NCBI RefSeq assembly: GCF_001861355.1
Contig: NZ_MASN01000035.1
Span: forward strand, 248,001-312,000
DNA: 64,000 nucleotides
From: Natrialba sp. SSL1
GTDB taxonomy: Archaea; Halobacteriota; Halobacteria; Halobacteriales; Natrialbaceae
Direction of reading: 5' to 3'
The number at the start of each line of letters is the position of its first letter. Position 1 is the stretch's first letter. This document shows, piece by piece, positions 16,023 through 24,627 of the stretch. Position numbers and translations under genes: made by a program. The notes below the pieces were generated by a model. The model was not told the origin of the DNA. It saw only the letters and a list, made by a program, of their open reading frames with translations, and ran no database searches.

Positions 16023-17609
16023 CTACCGCCCGCGCTCGCCGTCCGAACTGACCCACCGGTCCCAGAACGACTCGAATTCCTCGTCGTCCTCGGTGAGCTG
16101 ATTCAGTTCGGTAAGCCCGCGCTCCTCGCGGGTGCCCGGAATCGTGTTGTCGAGCAGCAGTGCGGCGAGTCCGCCGATGGCCATCCCGGTCGAGCCGATG
16201 ATGAACACCGTGTCGACGGCGACGGTGGCGGCAGCTTCGATTCCTGCACCGAGTCCGATCGCGGTGATGACGTCAGCGGTCGCGAGTGGCGCGATCGCGG
16301 CTTCAATGCCGACGGCGTCGCGGAAGGCGAGCGTCGTCTCGAAGTTGGCCATGTACTCCGGAATCGCGAGACCGATGAACAGCGCGAAGCCGATGACGAA
16401 CACGTTGCGCGAGGATTCGAGGTCGACGTGGCGAAGGTTGCCGATCCCGACGGCGACGATCTGGGCGAACATGGCGATGAACAGGCCGCCGATGATCGGA
16501 TCGGGGATCGTCGCGATGAGCTGGCCGAAGTAGCCGATGAAGCCGACGACCAGCATGACGAGCGCCCCGATCTGAACGACGTAGCGCGAGGCGACGCCAG
16601 TGAGTCCGATCGCACCGACGTTCTCGGAGTAGGATGTCGAGCCGCCGGTGCCCATGATCCCCGAGAAGATGTTCATCAGTCCTTCCATCCCGATACCGTG
16701 GTTGATCCGCTTCTCGCTGGGCGCGGCGGCCCCGGTCAGGTTTGCGACGGCGTAGTAGTCGCCGATGCTCTCGACAATCGAGGCGAGCACGCCGGCGAAC
16801 ATGCCGATGACGAACGCCGTCGTGAGTTCAGGAATGCCCCACTGGAACGGTGTGATCGGCAGGATGAGCGTGGTTTCGGTGACGTCCCCGAGTGGAACGT
16901 GGCCGGGGTGGTCGATTCCGATCACACCGGCCGCCGACAGTGCTGCGGCGACGATCCACGACAGCGCGATCGCCAGAATCACCGGGTACAGCCGGAACGC
17001 CTTGTGCTTGAGGTCGAGGTACTGCGAGAACAGCAGGATGAGACCCAGGGTGAGCCCGAGCAGCCACCAGCTCTGGTCCGGCGACGTGATCTGTCCCGCA
17101 TCGAATAGCGCCAGTCCGATCAAAGCGATCGTCGGCGCGATGACGACCGGCGAGAGGAACCGCTGCAGTTTCCCGACCAGGCCGAAGTATCCCATCGCGA
17201 CCTGGACAATCGCCGCGACGATGATCGCGCCCTGTAACTGCAAGAGCGCGGCCTGCCAGTCGGGCTGTCCCGCCACTCCCCCCGCCGTGACGACCGCGAT
17301 AATCGCGAGCGCCGGCGCGAGCATCGAGAACGGTGCGCCCTGTACGATCGGGTACCGGTTCCCGAACGTCGTCTGGGCCAGCGTTGCGATCCCCGACACC
17401 ACGAAGAAGGTCCCGATGAACTGCGGCCACAGTTCCGTCGGCATTCCCATCGCCTCGGCCAGAATCAGTGGCACGGCGATGTTCGCTCCAACCATCGTCA
17501 AATAGTGCTGGATCCCGAGCACCGCCGACTCGCCGAGCGGCGGTCTGTCGTCGACCCCGTACTCGATATCGTCGGCGCGCGTTTCGGCCCCAGCGTCGTC
17601 CCCCGTCAT
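16023..17609 (-). CDS. NCS2-family xanthine/uracil permease
   Basis: This 528-residue protein has about 14 membrane helices of the nucleobase-ascorbate transporter family. Diagnostic segments are GIQHYLTMVGANIAVPLILA at the N-terminus and GTGGSTSYSENVGAIGLTGV, which contains the family (Q/E)NxGxxxxT motif with Glu in the first position. A substrate-binding Glu-containing helix lies around LASIVESIGDYYAV. It should import uracil or purines by proton symport; the substrate is not fixed by these motifs. A short charged C-terminal tail follows the last helix. It stands alone. Confidence 0.92.
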   Translation of the reverse strand: MTGDDAGAETRADDIEYGVDDRPPLGESAVLGIQHYLTMVGANIAVPLILAEAMGMPTELWPQFIGTFFVVSGIATLAQTTFGNRYPIVQGAPFSMLAPALAIIAVVTAGGVAGQPDWQAALLQLQGAIIVAAIVQVAMGYFGLVGKLQRFLSPVVIAPTIALIGLALFDAGQITSPDQSWWLLGLTLGLILLFSQYLDLKHKAFRLYPVILAIALSWIVAAALSAAGVIGIDHPGHVPLGDVTETTLILPITPFQWGIPELTTAFVIGMFAGVLASIVESIGDYYAVANLTGAAAPSEKRINHGIGMEGLMNIFSGIMGTGGSTSYSENVGAIGLTGVASRYVVQIGALVMLVVGFIGYFGQLIATIPDPIIGGLFIAMFAQIVAVGIGNLRHVDLESSRNVFVIGFALFIGLAIPEYMANFETTLAFRDAVGIEAAIAPLATADVITAIGLGAGIEAAATVAVDTVFIIGSTGMAIGGLAALLLDNTIPGTREERGLTELNQLTEDDEEFESFWDRWVSSDGERGR

Positions 17610-17697
17610 CGTAGACTCACCGGATAACGCGCGAGGGGGCTCAAAGGCGTGTTGATCCTCGGTCGCAACACGGCCGAATCGTCACCGCAGAGACACG

Positions 17698-17937
17698 CTA
17701 TCCGTCCTGCTCGGGATTCCCGTCTGTCTCGTGTTCCCGAAGCACGGTCGTGATCGTGCGGGCGACCTCCTCGAGTGCGACCGTGTGCGTCTTCCGCAGT
17801 TCGCCGGTGTCGCGCGCAGCGTCGAGGTGGCGAAGTGCCTCGCGGAGGTGGGCTTCGGGGCTGCCGTCGGCCGCTGTGGCGTCGTTTGCGGGCGTCTCGT
17901 CGGGCGGTGTCTCGTTCGTTGGCTGGTCGTCTGTCAT
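17698..17937 (-). CDS. Small haloarchaeal protein with helical C-terminal domain
   Basis: This 79-residue protein has a disordered acidic N-terminus of about 28 residues and a helical region SPEAHLREALRHLDAARDTG followed by LRKTHTVALEEVARTITTVL. It looks like a short helical-hairpin domain of the kind shared by haloarchaeal hypothetical proteins. It lies 88 bp upstream of the permease on the same strand, so co-transcription is possible. Function is unknown. Confidence 0.6.
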   Translation of the reverse strand: MTDDQPTNETPPDETPANDATAADGSPEAHLREALRHLDAARDTGELRKTHTVALEEVARTITTVLREHETDGNPEQDG

Positions 17938-18089
17938 GGATGATCTGGATCCTCTGGTAACCGATTGGTGCCGTTAAGTTCGTCGCCGATCCGACGTGCG
18001 CCGTGTGGCGTCCAGTGGTGGCAAAAAACACGGTCCATGGCGCTGGTTCGAGGATTGTGACTGTGTGAGGTCACTCTCTGTGCTGGTAT

Positions 18090-18446
18090 TCAGGGCTCCG
18101 AGTCGAGAGCGTGGCCCTGGTCTCGGTCTCGATCCGCATCTTGATCGTAGAGTATCCGCCCCAACCAGTCGTTGTACCGCATAAACAGTGGGAGCAACAG
18201 GATACAAAGTAGAATGCCTGCCATCCACCCGTACAAATCACCGGATAGATCAGCCACAATTCGTGAGATCGACATCGTTTCTACAACTTCCCCGATGGGG
18301 GCACCCAGCAGGAGCAAGAATATCGAGTGAAACAGGGCATTGCCGACCACCAAGGTGACAGCCACCGTCCCGAAAAGAACGAAAAGTCCGAGGGCTGCGA
18401 GCGGGATATGAAGCAACCGAGATCTGACAGCGCCGCGTGTAGTCAT
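18090..18446 (-). CDS. Small membrane protein, unknown function
   Basis: This 118-residue protein has a basic N-terminus (MTTRGAVRSRLLH) and two or three hydrophobic segments: LAALGLFVLFGTVAVTLVVG, FHSIFLLLLGAPIGEVV and GWMAGILLCILLLPLFM. An acidic tail follows. There is no recognisable family. Base composition is slightly lower in GC than its neighbours. Confidence 0.6.
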   Translation of the reverse strand: MTTRGAVRSRLLHIPLAALGLFVLFGTVAVTLVVGNALFHSIFLLLLGAPIGEVVETMSISRIVADLSGDLYGWMAGILLCILLLPLFMRYNDWLGRILYDQDADRDRDQGHALDSEP

Positions 18447-18713
18447 TAGTCAGTGTTCGTACCAGTGGCGGTTGAACGTACCGGAGATAGTCTACTCGGT
18501 TTCGGACTCTCGACTTCGATTCCAGACCGCACCATTTCCAACTCGAGTTTTCTGCTGTGGTGTGGATTTGACGTAGCGTGCGCTCACCCTCACCGACGAG
18601 TTCAAGTACAGTTGTGTGAAGACAAGTACAATGGCAACCCGCAGGCCGCCGTCGACCGGAACCGGACGAGAAAGCCGAGCACGCAGAGCCGACAGTAGGT
18701 TCGGGGATATCCG

Positions 18714-20081
18714 ATGAAGGGGCTCGTCTTCGGCGGCGTCAGCTCCGGCGTCGGCAAGACCGTCGCGACGCTCGCGACGATGCAGGCGCTCTCCGACGCG
18801 GGGCAAATCGTCCAGCCCGCGAAGGCCGGCCCGGACTTCATCGACCCGAGCCACCACGAGGCCATCGCCGGCCGACCATCCAGAACGCTCGACCTGTGGC
18901 TCTCCGGCGAGGATGGGCTTCGGCGGAACTGCGCTCGCGCGGCCGAGACTGGTGGTGCCGACGCCGACGCCGGAAACGACCCCGACATCTGCCTCGTCGA
19001 AGGCGTCATGGGCCTCTACGACGGCGACGCCTCGAGTACCGCCATGGTCGCCGCCGCACTCGAGTTGCCCGTCGTCCTCGTCGTCGACGCCAAGGCGGGC
19101 ATGGAGAGCGTCGCCGCGACGGCGTACGGCTTCCGCGAGTACGCCGCCGAAATCGGCCGCGACATCGACGTTGCGGGCATCATCGCCCAGCGCGCCCACG
19201 GCGGTCGCCACGAGCAGGGAATCAGGGACGCGCTTCCGGACGAACTCGAGTACTTCGGTCGAATCCCGCCGAACGACGACCTCGAAATCCCCGACCGCCA
19301 TCTCGGTCTCGAGATGGGGTCGGAAGCCGCACTGCCGCGATCGGCGCTCAGAGAGGCCGCGGAGACGATCGACACCGACCGACTCCTCGCGGCCGCCCGC
19401 GAACCCGCTGCACCCGAGACGCCGGCCGAACCCGCTTCCCCGGTCGATGCAACGGTCGCGGTCGCCAGCGACGCGGCGTTTTGCTTCCGGTATCCTGCGA
19501 CGATCGAGCGCCTTCGTGAACGCGCCGACCTCGTCACATTTTCGCCCGTCGCCGGCGATCCCGTTCCGGACTGCGACGGCGTCTACCTCCCCGGTGGCTA
19601 CCCCGAACTGCACGCGGCTGCACTCGAGTCCGTCGGCACGCTCGCGGAACTTGGCGATCGGGCGAGGGAGGGACTACCGGTGTTCGGCGAGTGCGGTGGG
19701 TTGATGGCAATGAGTCGGTCGTTGACCGCCACTGGAGGAGGCGACGCCGGCACCGACGACGCCGAACCCTCAACCCACGACATGGCCGGCATCCTCCCCG
19801 CGGACGTCACCATGCACGACCGCTACCAGGCCCTCGACCACATCGAACTCGAAGCCATCGACGACACCCTCACCGCCCACGCCGGCGACACGATTCGGGG
19901 CCACGAGTTCCACTACTCGAGTGCCGACGTGGACTCGGACGCGCGGTTCGCGTTCGAGACGGTCCGTGGAAAGGGAATTGATGGCGAGCACGACGGGCTG
20001 TTGGCGTACGACTCCCTGGGGACGTACGCACACGTCCATCCCGAGAGCGGCGCGTTCGATCGGTTCCTCGAGTCGCTGTGA
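18714..20081 (+). CDS. cbiA: Cobyrinate a,c-diamide synthase
   Basis: This 455-residue enzyme amidates the a and c side chains of cobyrinate with glutamine and ATP in cobalamin synthesis. The N-terminal dethiobiotin-synthetase-like ATPase carries the P-loop GGVSSGVGKTVAT and KAGPDFIDPSHH. The C-terminal class I glutaminase-like domain has the nucleophile in FGECGGLMAMSRSL (around residue 325) and its histidine in YAHVHPESG near the end. No other cobalamin gene is adjacent, so it is isolated here. Length is normal, and the ATG at 18714 is the only good start. Confidence 0.95.
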   Translation: MKGLVFGGVSSGVGKTVATLATMQALSDAGQIVQPAKAGPDFIDPSHHEAIAGRPSRTLDLWLSGEDGLRRNCARAAETGGADADAGNDPDICLVEGVMGLYDGDASSTAMVAAALELPVVLVVDAKAGMESVAATAYGFREYAAEIGRDIDVAGIIAQRAHGGRHEQGIRDALPDELEYFGRIPPNDDLEIPDRHLGLEMGSEAALPRSALREAAETIDTDRLLAAAREPAAPETPAEPASPVDATVAVASDAAFCFRYPATIERLRERADLVTFSPVAGDPVPDCDGVYLPGGYPELHAAALESVGTLAELGDRAREGLPVFGECGGLMAMSRSLTATGGGDAGTDDAEPSTHDMAGILPADVTMHDRYQALDHIELEAIDDTLTAHAGDTIRGHEFHYSSADVDSDARFAFETVRGKGIDGEHDGLLAYDSLGTYAHVHPESGAFDRFLESL

Positions 20082-20229
20082 TGGGAGTGTCCGACCGTCG
20101 GTGAGAGTCTTCGTCCCGGTAGTGTCTTGTATGCGGTAGCTTCGATACCCGCGTTCCGGAGTACTCGGGGATGGGCGCACACGCAAGGCAAATTACCACA
20201 GTACTGTTTGCCGTGCATGTTCTCGGATA

Positions 20230-21465
20230 ATGACAGATGGGTCAGAGAGAGACGGTGATGGGTGGGACGACCCGCCCGGACTCGAGAGGCCGTCGCCTGG
20301 CGCTCCCGTCGCAGAACGCTGTCGGCAGCGACTGGTGACCGACGGCGGTGAGACCGACGAGGCCGAGGCAGACGGCGACGATGAGCCTGAAACAGGTGGT
20401 GATAGCGCGGAAACTGACGAAGGCGAAGGCGACACTGCGGACGAAGGCGGAGGTGGTGACGCAGACGGAGATGGTGACGAGGACTCTGATGAGGAGGAAA
20501 GCGCAGTTGACGATGGTGAGTCAGCGGATACTGCGGACGACAATGCGGACGAGGAACCCGAGGAAAGCGACGGTGGTGACGATGGCGAGAATGGCGAGGA
20601 TGGCGACGATACCGATGGTGACGACAACGACGACGGCGACAACGGCGAGGAAGACGAAGAAGACCAGGAAGCCGACTCCGACGAGGCGGACGAAACGGAC
20701 GAACAGGAGAGTGACGACACAGTCACCAGCGACCACGTCGAGGACGCCGAGGACGTCTATCAGGACGACGACGCGAGCGGCGTCCTCCACCTCGATCTCG
20801 ACGGCCTGTTTCTCGACCTGTTGGGACTCGAGGTCAACCTGAACCCGGTCACCCTCGACGTCTCGGCCCGACCGGGGCAGAACAACCTGCTCGGGAACTT
20901 GCTGTCGACCGTTACCGGCTTACTGGACGGCCCCAGTGCACTGCTGGAAAAGGCCAAATCCCTCGCGGAGAGTGCGAAGTCGATGCTGAAAAAACCTGTT
21001 TCGATGCTCCGCTCTGCGCTTTCGAAGCCGGCCGAGGCGCTGAAATCGGCTCTCGGGAAGCCGATGAGTTGGCTCAAATCGCTCCCGAGTAAGCTGGTAC
21101 AGAAGCCGAAGTCGGTGATTGGACGGCTTCGCGGAGCCGGACAGGACGAAGAGACGGATGGAGAAGACGAAGAAACCGAAACCGAAACCGAGGACGAAGA
21201 CGACGAACCGACCGACGACACTCCCGGTCCCCTCTCCTCGGCTGCCAGTTCGGTCTCGAACTCGCTCTCCTCGGCGGGCGGAACGATGAAACAGAAGGCT
21301 CGCAGCCTCGTCCCGAGTTTCCCAGTCGAGGAACTCGTCGCAATCGTCGTCCGCGAGGTACTCGAGCAACTCCTCGAACAGACGGAGTCGAGCGGCGGAC
21401 GTGGTTCGGACGAACAGAACGGTTCGGATAGTCAGGCGGAGTCACAGCCGGAGGTCCAATCATGA
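20230..21465 (+). CDS. Acidic low-complexity protein with a central hydrophobic domain and 11-residue repeats
   Basis: This 411-residue protein has four parts. Residues 1-175 are an Asp/Glu-rich disordered region. Residues about 178-235 form a conserved-looking domain with HLDLDGLFLDLLGLEVNLNP and NNLLGNLLSTVTGLL, resembling a motif in predicted secreted or lipoprotein-like proteins of actinobacteria and haloarchaea. Residues 250-304 hold five 11-residue basic amphipathic repeats. After a second acidic stretch comes a short helix, FPVEELVAIVVREVLEQLLE. It is the first gene of four similar acidic genes and overlaps the next by 4 nt (ATGA). I cannot name a function; a structural or surface role is a guess. 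Confidence 0.8.
   Translation: MTDGSERDGDGWDDPPGLERPSPGAPVAERCRQRLVTDGGETDEAEADGDDEPETGGDSAETDEGEGDTADEGGGGDADGDGDEDSDEEESAVDDGESADTADDNADEEPEESDGGDDGENGEDGDDTDGDDNDDGDNGEEDEEDQEADSDEADETDEQESDDTVTSDHVEDAEDVYQDDDASGVLHLDLDGLFLDLLGLEVNLNPVTLDVSARPGQNNLLGNLLSTVTGLLDGPSALLEKAKSLAESAKSMLKKPVSMLRSALSKPAEALKSALGKPMSWLKSLPSKLVQKPKSVIGRLRGAGQDEETDGEDEETETETEDEDDEPTDDTPGPLSSAASSVSNSLSSAGGTMKQKARSLVPSFPVEELVAIVVREVLEQLLEQTESSGGRGSDEQNGSDSQAESQPEVQS
20977..21141 (+). repeat. Tandem 11-residue repeat coding region
   Basis: Five consecutive 11-mers are encoded: KSMLKKPVSML, RSALSKPAEAL, KSALGKPMSWL, KSLPSKLVQKP and KSVIGRLRGAG. The consensus is (K/R)SxLxKPxxxL. Eleven-residue periodicity forms an 11/3 amphipathic helix, as in synuclein-type lipid-surface binders. 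This basic block contrasts with the acidic rest of the protein. Confidence 0.7.
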
Positions 21466-22097
21466 GTGACGATTCTACGTCAGGTTCAGATCCAGATTCG
21501 AATGCGGAGGAAGCGGAGGGGACAGAAACAGACTCGGACTCGGACTCGGGGGCAAACTCGAACTCGAGTACCGACACGACCGACGAGAGTAGCTCGCTCG
21601 TTGAGCGAATCGATTACGAGAAAATCGTCGAGAATATCGAGATCCAGGAACTACTGGAGGGGACGCAGTGGGAGGGTGAACTCGACGAAGAGAAGCCACT
21701 TGGCGAGTCCCTCGGCGGGTTGATCGGTGCAGTCGTAGGTCGAAAGATCGGTGCGAGTCTCGGGCGGACGATCGGTGAGATGGCGCTGGAGGAGGTCCTC
21801 AGTCGTGGAGACGAAGATGCAGAGGCAGAGGAAGATGAAGACTCGGATGCAGAGGCAGACGAAAGCGACGAAGCAGAAGCCGAAGACGAAACGGAAGACG
21901 AAGAGAGTGAGGACGGAGCGGAGGATGAAGGCGACGGTGGGGAAGATGCAGACGACAATGATGATTCAGCCGGTGACGACGAGGAGAGTGGCGACGGTGA
22001 GAGCGAAGACGAAGATGACGACTCCGACGGAGAGAACGGAGACGAAGACGACGATGAAGACGACGAGGACACCGAGAACGACTCCGAGGATGACTAA
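21462..22097 (+). CDS. Acidic protein with a glycine-zipper segment (first paralogue)
   Basis: This 211-residue protein has a Ser/Asp-rich N-terminus and a helix VERIDYEKIVENIEIQELLE (about 47-66). The glycine zipper LGGLIGAVVGRKIGASLGRT (about residues 84-103) continues to IGEMALEEVLS. After that comes a tail of about 95 residues that is almost purely Asp, Glu, Ser and Gly. The zipper has glycine at four-residue spacing and could insert in membranes or self-assemble. The helix plus zipper is clearly related to the next gene. Translation is coupled to the preceding gene by an ATGA overlap. No function is known. Confidence 0.78.
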   Translation: MSDDSTSGSDPDSNAEEAEGTETDSDSDSGANSNSSTDTTDESSSLVERIDYEKIVENIEIQELLEGTQWEGELDEEKPLGESLGGLIGAVVGRKIGASLGRTIGEMALEEVLSRGDEDAEAEEDEDSDAEADESDEAEAEDETEDEESEDGAEDEGDGGEDADDNDDSAGDDEESGDGESEDEDDDSDGENGDEDDDEDDEDTENDSEDD

Positions 22098-22151
22098 CAC
22101 CCACTGCCACGACCACCCCCGACGGGCACGATCGAACCGAGGGGACTCGCT

Positions 22152-22967
22152 ATGAGTGAGGACTCCAGCCTAAAACAGCTCGTCGCCGACGAGGTCTCAG
22201 ACCAACTCGACGTCGCGGAGGTCATCAACGGCGGCTCACTCGAGGACGGTATCGACGCGGGCGAGATCGGCGCTGCAGTCGGCCGGCAATTCGGCGAGCA
22301 AGTCGGCCGAAACGTCGGCGCGTCAGTTGGTGGGGAGGTTCACGAGGTGCTCTCGAGTGCAGTCCAAGAGCGCGGCGAAGAGCGTGAGGAGGATGCTGAC
22401 GATGAAGACGAGGCCGAGGCTGAAGCTGAAGCCGAAGACGAAGCCGATGAGGGCGGTCGACTCCCAACACAGCTGCTCACCGAACTCGCAGCGGCGATTC
22501 GACGCGGAGTCACGACGGCACTCGAGGGCAGCGATGCGCGTGAGTCCGCCGAGTCGGTTGCCCAGAATCTCGCAGACGGGACGAGTCTCGAAGGTGTGGT
22601 CGATGAGGCGACAGGTGAGGAAGATGCTGAGGCGGACGAGGCTGACACCGACGACGGAGAGGGTGAAGACGAAGAAGGAGATGAAGCGGATGCAGACGAA
22701 GACCAACAGGAAACAGACGAGTCAGGCCTCGAACAGTCCGTGGATGACCTCGAGAATCTCCGCCGGGAAACGCTGGTCGACTTTCTCGGCGTGATGTCAT
22801 ACGAGGATCTCCAGTCGGTTGCCAAGGACGTCGGCGTCAAGGCGAATCTCAGTCGCGAGGAGATGACGGACGAAATCGTCGACACGGTCACCGACGATGG
22901 CGACGATGCTGATGCAGACGAGGGAATCGATGGGGATGGGGACGGTGACGAGGACGAAGACGAGTAA
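22152..22967 (+). CDS. Acidic protein with glycine-zipper and C-terminal helical domain (second paralogue)
   Basis: This 271-residue protein begins with a helical region LKQLVADEVSDQLDVAEVIN and a glycine zipper EIGAAVGRQFGEQVGRNVGA (about 37-56) that aligns with IGAVVGRKIGASLGRTIG of the upstream protein. An acidic stretch, a helix LPTQLLTELAAAIRRGVTTA and another acidic linker follow. A folded-looking C-terminal part, RRETLVDFLGVMSYEDLQSV then SREEMTDEIVDTV, resembles a small SAP/Rho-N-like helical module. It lies 54 bp after the first paralogue, likely in one operon. Function is unknown. Confidence 0.78.
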   Translation: MSEDSSLKQLVADEVSDQLDVAEVINGGSLEDGIDAGEIGAAVGRQFGEQVGRNVGASVGGEVHEVLSSAVQERGEEREEDADDEDEAEAEAEAEDEADEGGRLPTQLLTELAAAIRRGVTTALEGSDARESAESVAQNLADGTSLEGVVDEATGEEDAEADEADTDDGEGEDEEGDEADADEDQQETDESGLEQSVDDLENLRRETLVDFLGVMSYEDLQSVAKDVGVKANLSREEMTDEIVDTVTDDGDDADADEGIDGDGDGDEDEDE

Positions 22968-23079
22968 CCCAAACGAACACCAAACTCAGACACCAGCACT
23001 CCACAGCGTTACCCCCGAACCCGGAACTGGCCCGGCCAACGTTCACGGCACTGGCGACCGTTCGACGAACGAGAGCCCC

Positions 23080-23982
23080 ATGAGTGACACCGACGACTCC
23101 CAGGACCTCCAGGAACAGGTGACCGACCTGCTGGAGACGGCCGACGCCGAGACCGGTGCACTGGCCACAGACACCGACACACCGAGCGGGTCGACGATGG
23201 CAACTCTCTCGGAAACCGCCAGCGACCTTCTCGAGTCGGCCGAGCCGCAGGACCTTCTCGAGGCGGTCGGCCTCGGGACGTTGCCAGACGGCTCCGAACC
23301 GGAGACGATTCCGGCAGCGATCGCACAGGGCGACCCGGAACACGTCGAGGATCTCGAGCGCCTCCTGCGGCTGGCGAGGGTGGGGGAGAGCACAGACGAG
23401 GAGGGACTCGAGGACGCCGTCGGCGGATTACAAACGGCGATTCGTGAGCACCGGGACACGGCGGCTGATGAGCCGGCCGGTGACGACGAAGGCACGGCGG
23501 CAGATGGCGACGAGGATGGAGCAGAAGAGGGAGATGAGGACAGCGACAGCGGCAGCAGCAGTGACAACGGCACCGATGACGACGACACCGAGAGTGACAG
23601 TGACAGCGCCACCGACGACGTACTCGAGTTCGTCGATGACGAACTAGGCGATGCGTTGGGCGACCGGGTGTCGTCGTTCAGTGAGGATGTAGCGGGGCTT
23701 CGAGAGAAGGTGAGTTCGGTAGGTGGGGAGAGCGAAGCGGACGCGAACGCTGACGCTGACGATGAGGATGACGGTGACGGCCCAGATGCCGATGACGACG
23801 ATGACAGACTGCTGGACGACGGCCTCGGTGCTGATCTCGAGCCCGACCTCGGTACTGGCTCAGATGACGGACAGACCTCGCGCGGCGTCGTTCGCTACTC
23901 GACACTGGCTCCATCGCCTTCGAAGCGGGCCGACATGCGGTCGCCGGCTCGGTTTTCGACGATGCCGAAGAAAGACGAGTGA
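23080..23982 (+). CDS. Acidic helical protein, fourth gene of the acidic cluster
   Basis: This 300-residue protein starts MSDTDDSQDLQEQVTDLLE (ATG at 23080; an in-frame upstream extension is unlikely shadow sequence). The N-terminal half is helical and well composed: SETASDLLESAEPQDLLEAV, GLGTLPDGSEPETIPAAIAQ, and DVEDLERLLRLARVG-like segments. After an acidic spacer comes another helix (VLEFVDDELGDALGDRVSSF), a second acidic spacer, and a basic end with SPSKRADMRSPARFSTMPK. The basic tail after an acidic body is unusual. It is probably in one operon with the three upstream genes. I do not recognise a family. Confidence 0.75.
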   Translation: MSDTDDSQDLQEQVTDLLETADAETGALATDTDTPSGSTMATLSETASDLLESAEPQDLLEAVGLGTLPDGSEPETIPAAIAQGDPEHVEDLERLLRLARVGESTDEEGLEDAVGGLQTAIREHRDTAADEPAGDDEGTAADGDEDGAEEGDEDSDSGSSSDNGTDDDDTESDSDSATDDVLEFVDDELGDALGDRVSSFSEDVAGLREKVSSVGGESEADANADADDEDDGDGPDADDDDDRLLDDGLGADLEPDLGTGSDDGQTSRGVVRYSTLAPSPSKRADMRSPARFSTMPKKDE

Positions 23983-24054
23983 CGAGTAGTCGGTTCGAGT
24001 GAGAACGGAACACGCGGGTTCACATCTTTCACCCCGGACCGCGTACGCGCCATC

Positions 24055-24510
24055 ATGTACGACTCTGTGCTCGTTGCAACGGACGGGAGCGACGACGCGA
24101 CGGCGGCGACGGCGCACGCGATCAGCCTTGCATCGGATCTGGGTGCCGACCTCTATGCTGTCGCGGTCGTCGAATCCAGAACCGACTACGATAACGCGAT
24201 CGTCGACCCCGAGGAGCGTGAGCGAACACTCCGTGCGGCCGCGGAGGACTCGCTCGCTACTCTCGAGGAACGTGCACGAGCGGTAGACCTCTCGGCAGAG
24301 ACGACGGTTCGGGCTGGCGTTCCACACGAGGAAATTCTCGCGGTAGCCGACCGCTGGGACGTCGATGCGATCGTCGTCGGAGCACGCGGGAGTTCGGAAT
24401 TCAAGCGGGCATTGCTCGGCAGCACCGTCGACGCGGTGGTACGGTTCGCAGACCGACCGGTACTCGTGGTCGATGGGGACGACGAGGCGGACCGCAGAGA
24501 CGCTGGCTGA
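24055..24510 (+). CDS. Universal stress protein (UspA family)
   Basis: This 151-residue protein begins MYDSVLVATDGSDDATAATA, the typical first strand and ATP-loop aspartate. It ends with the G-2x-G-9x-G(S/T)-like motif VVGARGSSEFKRALLGSTVD followed by RPVLVVDGD. Usp proteins bind ATP and form dimers; their roles in haloarchaea are not settled. It lies just upstream of an acetyl-CoA synthetase gene, and another Usp closes the same region near 34 kb. Confidence 0.93.
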   Translation: MYDSVLVATDGSDDATAATAHAISLASDLGADLYAVAVVESRTDYDNAIVDPEERERTLRAAAEDSLATLEERARAVDLSAETTVRAGVPHEEILAVADRWDVDAIVVGARGSSEFKRALLGSTVDAVVRFADRPVLVVDGDDEADRRDAG

Positions 24511-24627
24511 GCCAGGACTGGTGGGGCAGTGACTGCAGTCATGAACAGCGCCCGGCAAATCGCGTCGCCGTCTGCCTTTCCGGCGGAGGAACGTTTATTC
24601 CGCTGACCGGCCTCGGTCCGAACGAGC

